From JBIICS01 sp044238735 (GTDB taxonomy: Bacteria > Bacteroidota > Bacteroidia > UBA4408): 9,740 bases of DNA. How positions within the stretch are numbered: position 1 is the stretch's first letter; each line of letters begins with the position of its first letter. Shown in pieces: positions 1 through 9,100 of this stretch. The notes below the pieces were generated by a model. The model saw nothing but the letters and a program-made list of their open reading frames with translations. It was not told the DNA's origin and did not search any database. A program made the position numbers and the translations under genes. The stretch covers positions 1 through 9,740 of the forward strand of contig JBIICS010000108.1 of NCBI GenBank assembly GCA_044238735.1. The letters are read 5' to 3'.

Positions 1-2334
1 TATTTTATAATGTATAAAGAAAAGGGAGGTATGTTTAATCGAAATGATGCCTATCAATTAGGATATGCTCATTATAAGTGTAATGAATACCACAAGGCTA
101 TCGATTTTTTTAAGGGCGTAATTGAAATAAAAGACAGCTTAACTCAAATAACTTTATACAATTTGGGAGAATGCTATATAAAAATCAACAAAAAAGAATA
201 TGCTCGCGGAAGTTTTAACTCCTGCTCTAAAATGGATTACGATGAAATTTTAAAAGAAGATGCTTTTTTTAATTATGCTAAGCTTGCATACGAGTTAGAT
301 TACAACCCGTTTGATCATGCTATAATAGCCTTTGAAGCCTATCTAAATCAATACCCTGACTCTAAACGCAAGGACGAGGCATACAAGTATTTGTTAAACG
401 TATATCTTACTACCCGTAATTACGCTGCAGCGCTCGAATCAATTGAAAAAATTAAGCAAGTAACAGAAGATCTAAAATTTGCATACCAGCGCATTGCCTT
501 CAATCGGGGCGTAGAGCTATATAGTAATCAGGATTATACTGCTTGTATTGATTTATTTAATAAATCGTTGCGACACATTATGGATAAACCCATGGCTGCT
601 AATGCTGTTTATTGGAAAGGTGAAGCCAATTTTAAACTTAATGCATTTAACGAAGCAATTAATCAGTACAAGATGTTTATATATCAACCCGGTGCCGTTT
701 TAACTAGCTATTTTAACACTGTAAACTATAATATCGGCTATGCTTATTACCTGCAAAAAGATTATACTAATGCCGTATTGTGGTTTAGAAAATACACCGG
801 TTACCATAAGGAAAATGATAAAAAAAGATTAAATGATGCCTTTTTAAGAATTGCAGATAGCTATTTTATTACTAAAGATTACAGAGGGGCTTTTGATTTT
901 TATGGAGAAGCTGCATCATTAAAGATTTTGGAAACAGATTACGCTTTACTGCAACGATCCATTGCAGCGGGCTTACTTGCTAAAAATGAAGACAAAGAAA
1001 AGGGCTTAAAACTTTTATTATCAGAATATCCAAACTCGGTTTATAAATCGGATGCCTACTATGAATTGGGTAAGTTTTATTTATCCACTGGATCCAGTGA
1101 TGAGGCGGTTGTTTACTTTGATAAATTAATTGGAGAATATCCAAACAGTTCTTATTTAAAACAAGCATTACTAAGTAAGGGTTTAGTTTATAAAAATGCC
1201 TCCAAAGATGAGTTGGCATTAAATACCTTTAAGCAAATAATACAGGATTATCCCGGAACCAACGAAGCCAAAGATGCTGTTAATCAGGTAAAGCTGATTT
1301 TACTGGATGATGGTAAAGTAGACGATTGGGAAAATTTTGCCAAAGCACAAAATATATCTAACTTAAGTATTAGTGAATTAGACAGTGTTTCATTTGAAAC
1401 AGCTAATAAGAAATATTCAAACGCTGATTGGATTGGGGCCTCAGAAGCACTCGGTAATTATATAAAGAAATATCCGGAGGGAATTTTTGTTATTCAAGCC
1501 ACCTACTATAAAGCTGAATGCGACTATAAATTAAACCGATTGGATGAAGCCCTGTCTGGTTATTCCAGTTTCTTAAAATGGAATAAAAATAAATATACCG
1601 AGGCTTCTCTCCTTAAGGCCTCATTTTTGGCCATGAAAAAAACCAAGTACGACGATGCCATTCAGTATTATTTACAACTCGAAAAAGTTGCCGATATAAA
1701 AACCAATGTTGCTGATGCTCGTATTGGTTTAATGCGATCATACAAACTAACCAATCAATACCCCGAATTAAAAGAATACTCTTCTAAAGTATTATTTGCT
1801 GAAAAAACAACACCTGAGATTGAACTTGAAGCAAGGTATAATTTAGCAAAATCATCTCTTATGCTTAATGATACAACCGTTGCTATGACTGAATTTAGCG
1901 ATTTAGCAGACAAGACCAGGGCAGAAATTGGAGCGGATGCTCGTTATCAATTAGCAGAATTATTGTTTAAAAAAGGAAAAATTAATGAGTCGGAAAAACA
2001 CGTATACACCATTATCAACCACGATCCTTCATACGATCTATGGGTTGCAAAAAGTTTTATTTTGCTTTCGGATATTTTGGTTTCCAAAAATGATTTGTTT
2101 CAGGCCAAACACACTCTTCAAAGTATAATTGATAATTACGAGGGGGCCGATTTAGTTGAAATTGCTCGAAAAAAAATCGATACTATTTTAGATATGGAAA
2201 AGAAATTAGAGCAGAAGAAAGTAAAAGAACAAATTGAAATAAACATTTTGCCAGAGAAGGGAAGTGATGAAAAACTATTTGAAGAAGAACCAAAAACAGA
2301 ACCCGTAAAAGATGAGGAGGTTAAATATGAATAA
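1..2334 (+). CDS. Tetratricopeptide-repeat (TPR) protein, 5'-partial
   Basis: The frame is open from base 1 to the TAA at 2332-2334, so the true start probably lies left of the window. The ATGs at 10 and 31 are unlikely starts, because the protein begins directly inside a TPR unit with no signal peptide. About 777 residues are visible. Helix-pair repeats of about 34 residues run along nearly the whole protein. Counting from the ATG at 10, clear units are at about 13-46, 84-117, 163-190, 238-262, 347-380, 384-417, 495-530, 644-672 and 678-715; several end in the TPR-like 'YPNS/YPDS' pattern. The last 45 residues are a charged tail rich in Lys and Glu, probably disordered. As I remember them, similar Bacteroidota proteins are about 1000 residues, are exported and sit next to a barrel gene as here. 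A periplasmic scaffold role is inferred; no enzyme motif is seen. The stop overlaps the next gene by 8 bases, which suggests co-translation. Confidence 0.88.
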   Translation, partial: YFIMYKEKGGMFNRNDAYQLGYAHYKCNEYHKAIDFFKGVIEIKDSLTQITLYNLGECYIKINKKEYARGSFNSCSKMDYDEILKEDAFFNYAKLAYELDYNPFDHAIIAFEAYLNQYPDSKRKDEAYKYLLNVYLTTRNYAAALESIEKIKQVTEDLKFAYQRIAFNRGVELYSNQDYTACIDLFNKSLRHIMDKPMAANAVYWKGEANFKLNAFNEAINQYKMFIYQPGAVLTSYFNTVNYNIGYAYYLQKDYTNAVLWFRKYTGYHKENDKKRLNDAFLRIADSYFITKDYRGAFDFYGEAASLKILETDYALLQRSIAAGLLAKNEDKEKGLKLLLSEYPNSVYKSDAYYELGKFYLSTGSSDEAVVYFDKLIGEYPNSSYLKQALLSKGLVYKNASKDELALNTFKQIIQDYPGTNEAKDAVNQVKLILLDDGKVDDWENFAKAQNISNLSISELDSVSFETANKKYSNADWIGASEALGNYIKKYPEGIFVIQATYYKAECDYKLNRLDEALSGYSSFLKWNKNKYTEASLLKASFLAMKKTKYDDAIQYYLQLEKVADIKTNVADARIGLMRSYKLTNQYPELKEYSSKVLFAEKTTPEIELEARYNLAKSSLMLNDTTVAMTEFSDLADKTRAEIGADARYQLAELLFKKGKINESEKHVYTIINHDPSYDLWVAKSFILLSDILVSKNDLFQAKHTLQSIIDNYEGADLVEIARKKIDTILDMEKKLEQKKVKEQIEINILPEKGSDEKLFEEEPKTEPVKDEEVKYE
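2314..2320 (+). promoter_or_regulatory. Shine-Dalgarno-like sequence of the barrel gene
   Basis: GAGGAGG lies 6 bases before the ATG at 2327 and inside the last codons of the TPR gene (Glu-Glu). It decides the start of the barrel gene: the in-frame ATG at 2312 lies upstream of or within the motif and would give a signal peptide with an extra Met-Arg-Arg-Leu-Asn. Strong SD sequences are uncommon in Bacteroidota, so the match may partly reflect the Glu-Glu codons. Confidence 0.55.
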
Positions 2335-4015
2335 GCTACTAATAATTACCATACTAATCGGATTAAATTACCATTCCTTCTCCCAAACAACAAAGGATGA
2401 GAAAAAACTGGATGCAGAACAAGTAAATGTAGTAAAGGATTATGAGCCTACCATTATAAACGCAAACCGCTTCTTTGATAGTCCGATAATTTTGGATTCT
2501 GCGCCACCTGCTCCTAAATTAAAATACGAAACTATTACCAAACAATTTCCCACCTATTTTAATTTAGAGCCTATAGCTTATGCAACCATTAAAGGGGAAC
2601 CGTTACTAAAACTTCAAAATCATTATGTTAAAGCAGGTTTTGGTAATTATAACACGCCGTTATTAGAATATAATTACACCAGTAGTAGATCTAAAAAATA
2701 CAACTATGGAATAAATGCCCGCCATTTTTCTTCATCGGGAGATATTAAGAACAAGTTGTTTCCGGGTATTAGTGAAAATTTCATAAAAGTTAATGGTAAA
2801 ACCTTTTATAAAAATCACGTATTAACGGGTAATGCCAATTATACAAGAGACGCATTTCATTATTATGGTATTTCAGACACGCTTATTGCCGATAGCGTTA
2901 AACTGGAAAGCTCGCAATACTATCAATGGTTTGGCAACATAAGTGCAAATGCTAATTTTTATAGTACTTACAACGACTCCCAGAAAGTAAATTATAATTT
3001 AAAAGCAGATTATTATACTTATTTTGACAATTACAGCTCATTAGAAACCAATGCGAAACTTGGTGGTGATATTGGTAAGTTTCATGGCACCGAATGGTTT
3101 GGAGGTTATGCTGGTATTGATTATTTTTACAATACTAACGCACTGGTAAGTGATGCAAATGCCTATATTCTAAACGTTAGTCCACGTGCAGAATTAAAAC
3201 TTAATAAAATTAAATTTAAGGTAGGGGTTAAAACCTTTGTACAAAGTGATACCCTAAAATCTTATTTTAATTTCTTTCCTGATGTAGACATACGATATTC
3301 GGTTGTAGAACGATTTATTAATTTATATGGAGGAATAACGGGTAATGTATACCGAAATTCATATAAACGAATTAGCCAGGAAAACCCCTTTATAATCCCA
3401 ACTACAGAAATAGCCAACACCACAGAAAGAATGAATATCTACGGCGGGGTTTATGGAGCATTAGGAAATAAGCTTAATTATTTTACAGGGGTAGATTATA
3501 AAAAAGTGAATAATATTTTACTTTATGAAAATTTTATAGCCAATCAGCTTAGTAATCGATTTATTACAAATTATGATACAGGTTCTGTTCTTAAGGCAAC
3601 CGGAGAACTAGGCTATCAAACTACAGAGAAACTAAAACTTATTGGACGTGTTGATTACTATGGCTATAAATTAAAAAATGAATTAAGGCCTTGGCAATTG
3701 CCTACTCTAAACATGACAGCTTCGGGTCGCTATACTTTGCAGGATAAAATAATTTTGGGACTAGACTTATTTTATGTTGGTAATCGTTTTGCAAAAGAAT
3801 TCGTGAAAGATACCGCCTCAACTTTAGGATATTCCCCTAAATCTGTTAATTTAAAGGCAATAACGGACATAAACATTTTAACTGAATACCGTTATACTAA
3901 AAATATAAGTGCTTTTATTCGGTTTAATAATATTGCTGCAATGCGCTATTACCGTTGGAATAATTATCCAACTTACCGATTTAATTTCCTTGCAGGATTT
4001 ACCTATAGTTTTTAA
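2327..4015 (+). CDS. Outer membrane beta-barrel protein (plug-less, TonB-receptor-like), partner of the TPR protein
   Basis: This is a complete 562-residue protein. It has a signal peptide (Lys at 3, hydrophobic core 4-15, SPase I site Ser17-Phe-Ser19 before Gln20). A short periplasmic stretch at about 20-75 contains 'VNVVKDYEPTI'. After this come alternating polar and aromatic strands rich in Tyr, Asn and Phe up to the C-terminal 'GFTYSF'; a terminal Phe is typical of barrels inserted by the Bam complex. No TonB box or plug domain is visible, and the length is short for a true TonB-dependent receptor, although database entries of this type often carry that name. Start chosen at 2327 (not 2312) because of the GAGGAGG just upstream and the better signal peptide. 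It overlaps the TPR stop by 8 bases (ATGAATAA), so the two are likely co-translated. Substrate and function are unknown; a porin-like or assembly role with the TPR protein is inference. Confidence 0.85.
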   Translation: MNKLLIITILIGLNYHSFSQTTKDEKKLDAEQVNVVKDYEPTIINANRFFDSPIILDSAPPAPKLKYETITKQFPTYFNLEPIAYATIKGEPLLKLQNHYVKAGFGNYNTPLLEYNYTSSRSKKYNYGINARHFSSSGDIKNKLFPGISENFIKVNGKTFYKNHVLTGNANYTRDAFHYYGISDTLIADSVKLESSQYYQWFGNISANANFYSTYNDSQKVNYNLKADYYTYFDNYSSLETNAKLGGDIGKFHGTEWFGGYAGIDYFYNTNALVSDANAYILNVSPRAELKLNKIKFKVGVKTFVQSDTLKSYFNFFPDVDIRYSVVERFINLYGGITGNVYRNSYKRISQENPFIIPTTEIANTTERMNIYGGVYGALGNKLNYFTGVDYKKVNNILLYENFIANQLSNRFITNYDTGSVLKATGELGYQTTEKLKLIGRVDYYGYKLKNELRPWQLPTLNMTASGRYTLQDKIILGLDLFYVGNRFAKEFVKDTASTLGYSPKSVNLKAITDINILTEYRYTKNISAFIRFNNIAAMRYYRWNNYPTYRFNFLAGFTYSF

Positions 4016-4022
4016 GGAAACG

Positions 4023-5003
4023 TTAAGAGAATTTAACTTCATTTAGGGTAAGCATTCTGTTTTGCTCCGGATCCCATAATTTAAGCTTTAAACAAGCTAC
4101 AATATCTTTTATTTTAAGTGTAGAAATAACCGGGTTTTGAAGTTCTTTAAATGCCATCATGGTTTCGGGCAGACGGTAAAATGGAATTCTTGAATTTAAA
4201 TGATGAATGTGATGAAAACCAATGTTGGCGGAAAACCACTGCATAACCCTATTCATTTTAAGGTAACTGGAAGACTTCAAAGCTGCTTCTGTATATTCCC
4301 AATGTTTTTTATCGTTAAACTTTACACCTGGAAAATTATGTTGAACATAAAACAAGTAAGCACCTATCATCAAACAGATAAAAAACGGAATAAACATGGC
4401 AAAAAACCAAGTAGATACACCATAATGATAAATTACTACAATATTTAAGGCAACATGCAAAACAAGGGCTAAGAGAGAATCCCAGTGTTTAGAGAAATTA
4501 CTTCTTAACGACTGAATACACATGCCGTAGATAAAGAAAGTAAAATAACCAAGCAGCATATTTAAGGGATGTCTGCTCCATAAATATGCTTTTCTTTCTG
4601 ATTCTGTAGCGTTTAAAAACTGTTCTTTAGTCATAAGTGGATAAGAACCAATGTTAGCGGTAAACATTTTTGAATTATGCTTGTGATGATAATCGTGAGA
4701 ACGTTTCCAGATACTAGCAGGAGCCAGCATAAAGAGGCCGTACAATGTGAAAATAATTTTTGCCGGTACCGATTTATATAAAATGGCGTGATGTTCGTAA
4801 TCGTGATAAATTACAAACATTCGCATCATTAACAGTGCGGCTATTACGCCCAGCGTTAATTTAATTAAAGCAATATCAATAACAATTGCACCGTAAAAAA
4901 CGGAAACCAAAAGAATTAAAGTTGTTAACGACAAAGCGTAACTTTTAAATCTGTTTTCCTTAGTAAAAGGTTTGGTTGCTAAAATTAATTCTTTATTATC
5001 CAT
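4023..5003 (-). CDS. Membrane fatty acid desaturase (acyl-lipid type, possibly delta-12/omega-6-like)
   Basis: This 326-residue integral membrane di-iron enzyme would introduce a cis double bond into fatty acyl chains, using O2 and an electron donor. The three histidine boxes are present: His67-Asp-Tyr-Glu-His71-His72, His103-Asp-Tyr-His106-His107 (with His109) and His264-His-Ile-His267-His268. Further family signatures are 'QHNFPG' at 221-226, 'NIGFHHIHHLN' at 260-270 and 'IPFYRLPE' at 273-280. Hydrophobic spans lie at about 22-60 (two helices), 84-98, 147-165, 177-195 and 198-220. The last two motifs resemble acyl-lipid delta-12/omega-6 desaturases, but regiospecificity cannot be read from sequence. 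The ATG at 5003 is preferred to the in-frame ATG at 5027: the longer form only adds a short hydrophobic MIVIFVKF, and a promoter-like element lies between the two. It converges on the barrel gene, with 7 bases between stops. It is probably transcribed separately from the acyltransferase gene upstream. Confidence 0.9.
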   Translation of the reverse strand: MDNKELILATKPFTKENRFKSYALSLTTLILLVSVFYGAIVIDIALIKLTLGVIAALLMMRMFVIYHDYEHHAILYKSVPAKIIFTLYGLFMLAPASIWKRSHDYHHKHNSKMFTANIGSYPLMTKEQFLNATESERKAYLWSRHPLNMLLGYFTFFIYGMCIQSLRSNFSKHWDSLLALVLHVALNIVVIYHYGVSTWFFAMFIPFFICLMIGAYLFYVQHNFPGVKFNDKKHWEYTEAALKSSSYLKMNRVMQWFSANIGFHHIHHLNSRIPFYRLPETMMAFKELQNPVISTLKIKDIVACLKLKLWDPEQNRMLTLNEVKFS

Positions 5004-5011
5004 AAACTTTA

Positions 5012-5019
5012 CAAAGATA
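5012..5019 (-). promoter_or_regulatory. Candidate Bacteroidota -7 promoter element for the desaturase
   Basis: Reading the minus strand, TATCTTTG matches the Bacteroidota sigma-factor -7 consensus TAnnTTTG exactly and ends 8 bases before the chosen ATG. No good TTTG -33 element is seen; the nearest is TTTA, 17 bases upstream. If real, transcription would begin within a few bases of the start codon. The motif is short and the DNA is AT-rich, so chance is possible. Confidence 0.4.
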
Positions 5020-5027
5020 ACAATCAA

Positions 5028-5257
5028 AACCCATAATAAAGATTAAAACAACTAAAGCCTTTGCATTGAAAAACAATACATTGCATAATAAATCATAAAA
5101 AATTGTCCTTTAAAAAGAAAAAAGTTAAAAGAGTAAAGAATAAAAATTAAGTAATAAAAACTATTTATTTTAATATAAAACCAATTATGAAGCGATTAAA
5201 CAGTAAGGCTATAAATTGATCGATGTCTAAAATTCAAATTCTATACAATTAATTCCT
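5028..5257. other. Gene-free AT-rich spacer between acyltransferase and desaturase genes
   Basis: The spacer separates two minus-strand genes. It holds no ORF longer than about ten codons that looks coding, no tRNA and no GC-rich hairpin followed by a T run. The only inverted repeats seen are all A/T (for example TTTTA-ATA-TAAAA at 5168-5180), which base composition alone could explain. It presumably contains the upstream part of the desaturase promoter and the 3' end of the mfd-acyltransferase transcript, but I cannot point to a terminator. Confidence 0.6.
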
Positions 5258-6142
5258 TTATTCCAATATCTTCTTATGTTTCCATCGCTTATGACTCCAT
5301 AACCAAATTTCGGGCTGAGAAACAATTTCTTGTTCCAATTTTTTGGAAAAGACCTCTGTAATGTATCCTGAAGGAGTATTTTTGGGGTGTTCAACTAGTA
5401 ATTCAGCATTTAAAATATAATGACCACGTTTTATTCGGCTTAAAGAAACATAAACTACAGGCAAATCCATTTTTTTAGATAAGGTTTCAGGCCCTCTGAA
5501 AAAAGGAGTATTCTGATTTAAAAAATAAAGCCAATGTGCACCCTCTGGAGGTGGAGATTGATCTGCAATAAAAGCAGTAGCAGTTAAATTATTTCTATTC
5601 TTTACCATCTCCCGAAAAGAATCATTCATTGCAATTAAACCAGTACCATAACGCATTCTCATAAAACGAACAAGATGATTAAACACTTTATTCTTTAAAG
5701 GATGATAAATTACATTCAGTTGCATATTAAACTCAGAGCTGAATGAAGCCCCGCCCCACTCCCAATTTCCAATGTGCCCCATTACGATAATGATACTTTG
5801 ATTTTTAATTTGAAATCCATCAATAAGTTCCTTGGCCTGTGAACTTATTTTACATCTTTCCCTAATTTTATTACCGGATAAGGTGAGTGTTTGTAGGGTT
5901 TCAAGTAATAAATCACAAAAAAATATATAAAAACGATTAGAAATTTCCTTTATTTCTTTTTCGGATTTATTAGGAAAAGAATTCTTTAAATTAGAAATGA
6001 TTACTTTATTTCTATACCCAATAAGATCAAACAAAACAAACTTTAAAACAGTGCTAAATACATATAAAAAAGGGGATAAGATAATAATGATAGCCTGCAA
6101 AAAAAATCTAATGATATAATAACCTACTTTATCCATTATCAT
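5258..6142 (-). CDS. LpxL/HtrB-family lysophospholipid (lipid A biosynthesis) acyltransferase
   Basis: This 294-residue inner-membrane enzyme would add a secondary acyl chain to a lipid A precursor at the cytoplasmic face. Evidence: one N-terminal membrane anchor (about 8-40); the family's early 'N-L-x-x-S-F-P' stretch at 51-57; the catalytic HX4E motif His123-Ile-Gly-Asn-Trp-Glu128; 'YHP' at 146-148; 'ADQSPP' at 193-198; 'FFRGPE' at 214-219; and the closing 'WLWSHKRWK' at 280-288. Length is close to E. coli LpxL (306). It starts at ATG 6142, whose last bases overlap the mfd stop (ATGA), so it is probably translationally coupled to mfd; an ATG two codons later (6136) is possible. No SD is visible. 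Exact acyl donor and position cannot be inferred, and a related aminolipid acyltransferase is a less likely alternative. A run of eight T's covers codons 13-15. Confidence 0.88.
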   Translation of the reverse strand: MIMDKVGYYIIRFFLQAIIIILSPFLYVFSTVLKFVLFDLIGYRNKVIISNLKNSFPNKSEKEIKEISNRFYIFFCDLLLETLQTLTLSGNKIRERCKISSQAKELIDGFQIKNQSIIIVMGHIGNWEWGGASFSSEFNMQLNVIYHPLKNKVFNHLVRFMRMRYGTGLIAMNDSFREMVKNRNNLTATAFIADQSPPPEGAHWLYFLNQNTPFFRGPETLSKKMDLPVVYVSLSRIKRGHYILNAELLVEHPKNTPSGYITEVFSKKLEQEIVSQPEIWLWSHKRWKHKKILE

Positions 6143-9100
6143 TCGGCTAATTCTGTAAAGATGTTTAATAATTGATTTACACTTTTGATGTTATCAATTA
6201 AAACGGACGGTTTATTATTATTTTCCTTAATCTTAAAATTTCGATCCTTTTGAACTCGTTTTAGGATTCGCGTAAACCACTCGGTTTGATAATAACCCGA
6301 GTTTTGATTAGCAACCAGATAACCGATGAAACGGTTGTTTTTCATAATTAATTTTTCAAAACCTAATTTTTCTGCCAACCATTTTAATCGAATTAAATTT
6401 ATCAGTTCCTCTGAGGCATCGGGCAATTTACCAAAACGATCTATTAAATTAATTCTAAACTTTTGAAGATCTTCTTCCTCTTTAATATCATCCAGTTCTT
6501 TATACAAGATTAAACGCTCAGTTAAATTCTCTATATAGCTATCCGGGAACAATAGCTCAAAATCGGTATCAATAATGCAATCGCGCACAAACTTCGATTC
6601 AGTTTTAATTTCGTCGGCATATAAATCGGCAAACTCTGTTTCCTTCAATTCAAAAATGGCTTCTTCTAAAATCTTTTGATAAGTTTCGTAACCAATTTCG
6701 TTTATAAAACCACTTTGCTCGGCGCCAAGCATATTACCAGCTCCCCTGATATCCATGTCCTTCATCGCAATGTTAAAACCACTCCCTAAATCGCTAAATT
6801 CTTCAAGTGTTTTTAAACGCTTACGGGCATCATTTGTTAAAACTGTTGCGGGAGCTGTTAATAAAAAACAAAAAGCTTTTTTATTACTCCTGCCAACTCT
6901 CCCACGCATCTGATGTAGATCGCTTAATCCAAAATTCTCTGCTCTGTTTATAATAATTGTATTGGCATTTGGTATATCGAGACCAGATTCTATAATAGTA
7001 GTAGCAACTAAAACATCCAGCTCACCTTCAATAAAATTAAGCATTACGTTTTCCAATTTTTTTCCTTCCATCTGACCATGCCCTACTCCTATTCGCGCAT
7101 CGGGAACCAGCCGCTGAATCATACCAGCAATTTCTAGAATATTTTGTACCCGATTATGAATTACAAATACCTGTCCGCCCCTTTGCAACTCATAACTTAT
7201 AGCATCTCTTATTATTTCATCCTTAAATTCGTGCACTTCTGTTTGAACAGGATAACGGTTTGGGGGTGGGGTGCTTATAACCGATAAATCACGTGCACCC
7301 AATAAAGAAAACTGAAGAGTTCGTGGTATAGGCGTTGCTGTTAAGGTAAGGCAATCTACATTTACTTTAAACTCTTTTAATTTATCTTTTACTGCTACTC
7401 CAAATTTTTGTTCCTCATCAATAATTAAAAGGCCAAGATCCTTAAACTTTACATCTTTACTAACCAAACGATGAGTCCCAATAATAATATCTATTTTTCC
7501 AGAAGCGAGTTCTTCTAGTGTTTGTTTTTCTGATTTAGATGATTTAAATCTGTTTAAATAATCTACTTTGCAAGGCAAATCTTTTAATCGATTAGAAAAA
7601 GTTTTATAATGCTGAGAGGCTAAAATTGTTGTGGGCACCAAAACGGCAACTTGTTTTCCCTCTGCAACCAATTTAAAAGCAGCACGTATGGCTACTTCTG
7701 TTTTACCAAAACCTACATCACCGCATATTAAGCGATCCATTGGATAAGGTTTTTCTAAATCTTTTTTAACATCATTAGTTGCCCTAAGTTGATCCCGTGT
7801 ATCTTCATAAATAAATGATGCCTCCAGCTCATGCTGTAAATAGGTATCGGGATTACAAGCAAAACCGGGAGAGGCTTTTCGTTTAGCGTATAGGGCAATT
7901 AATTCTTTAGCGATGTCCTTAACCTGCTTTTTAGTCTTTTGCCTTAAATTACTCCATGCCTGACTACCCAATTTATTAAGCTTTGGAGGATTAGAATCGC
8001 TTCCTGAAAATTTAGCAATTCGATGTAATGAATGTATGCTTACATACAATACATCATTATCTTTATAAATAATACGAATTGCTTCCTGTTGCTTTCCGTT
8101 AACTTCCATTTTTTCTAAACCACCATATCTGCCAACACCGTGATCGATATGCGTTACAAAATCGCCTGGTTGCAGGCTATGCAATTCCTTAATTGTGAGA
8201 GCCTGCTTATTTTTTTGAAAGCCTTCCTTTAATCGAAAACGATGATAACGCTCAAATATTTGATGATCAGTATAACACGCCAACTGAATATCAGAATCAA
8301 TAAATCCCTCATGAATGGAAGAATGTATGGTAATATATTCGGGTTTTTGAATAAAATTATTTTTAACAGTTAGATCTTCAATAATTTTAAATAAACGTTC
8401 CCCTTGCTTTGCACTATCTGTAAACAAAACATTATAAACAGAATTTTTAGAATTTTCAAATAAATTATGAATTAATAAATCAAAATTCTTATTAAAACTT
8501 GGCTGGGGCTGTTGTTTAAAATTGAATTCACTAAATTGCTCAAATACACTTTTTTTGGAGAACTCAAGGGTATTTACCTTATTTAAAAAATCAAGAACCC
8601 TATTACCATCAACAAAAAGCTCATCCGGACTCAGTTGTTTTATTAATTGATGTTCCACTTCTTCGCTATAAATAGAAGAAGCCTTTTCAAATTCTTTATT
8701 AATTATTTTGAGTGTTTCAGAAATATCACTAAAAACATAAATTGTATTAGAAGGCAAAAATTCAAAAACACTTTCACGACTTTCCTCTAGTATCTTTCCT
8801 TGAACATTAGGAATTATATTTATTTTACTCATCGTAGAAGTAGAAAGCTGAGTACCCGCATCAAAAGCCCGGATAGACTCCACTTCATCACCAAAAAATT
8901 CAATACGATAAGGCTCTTCATAACTAAAAGAAAAAATATCAACCAATCCTCCTCTAACGGCAAATTGACCCGGTTCGGAAACAAAATCTACTCTTTCGAA
9001 CTGATATTCGAGTAAAACATCAATTATAAAATCGATATTCAATTTATCTCCGGCTTTAATTTGAAGCGTATTTTTAGCCAGATTAGACTTGGTCACCACT

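Noticed and set aside
10..33. ATG at 10 or 31 as the real start of the TPR gene (GGGAGG at 24-29 lies just before the second).
   Set aside because: The frame is open to base 1, no signal peptide follows, the purine stretch is only a base from the ATG, and the protein would begin inside a repeat unit.
980..1219. 79-codon open frame on the minus strand.
   Set aside because: It lies wholly inside the TPR gene, opposite strand, with no recognisable domain and no start signal; shadow of the real gene.
2312..2326. Upstream ATG giving the barrel protein five extra residues.
   Set aside because: It overlaps the SD-like GAGGAGG that fits the ATG at 2327, and no SD precedes it.
4022..4037. GTTAA-gagaat-TTAAC inverted repeat as a bidirectional terminator.
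   Set aside because: The stem is only 5 pairs and mostly A-T, with no following T run on either strand; expected by chance in such DNA.
4200..4448. 82-codon open frame on the plus strand.
   Set aside because: It is antisense to the desaturase gene and covers its third histidine box region; the composition is that of a reversed coding strand.
5187..5219. Ten-codon ORF in the intergenic spacer.
   Set aside because: Far too short, no start signal and no sign of coding composition.
6099..6106. Run of eight A (T on the coding strand) in codons 13-15 of the acyltransferase gene as a phase-variation switch.
   Set aside because: Runs of seven are frequent across this AT-rich window and the frame is intact; eight is too short to claim slippage from one sequence.
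8800..9015. 71-codon open frame on the plus strand.
   Set aside because: It is antisense to the UvrB-like part of mfd and has no features of its own.
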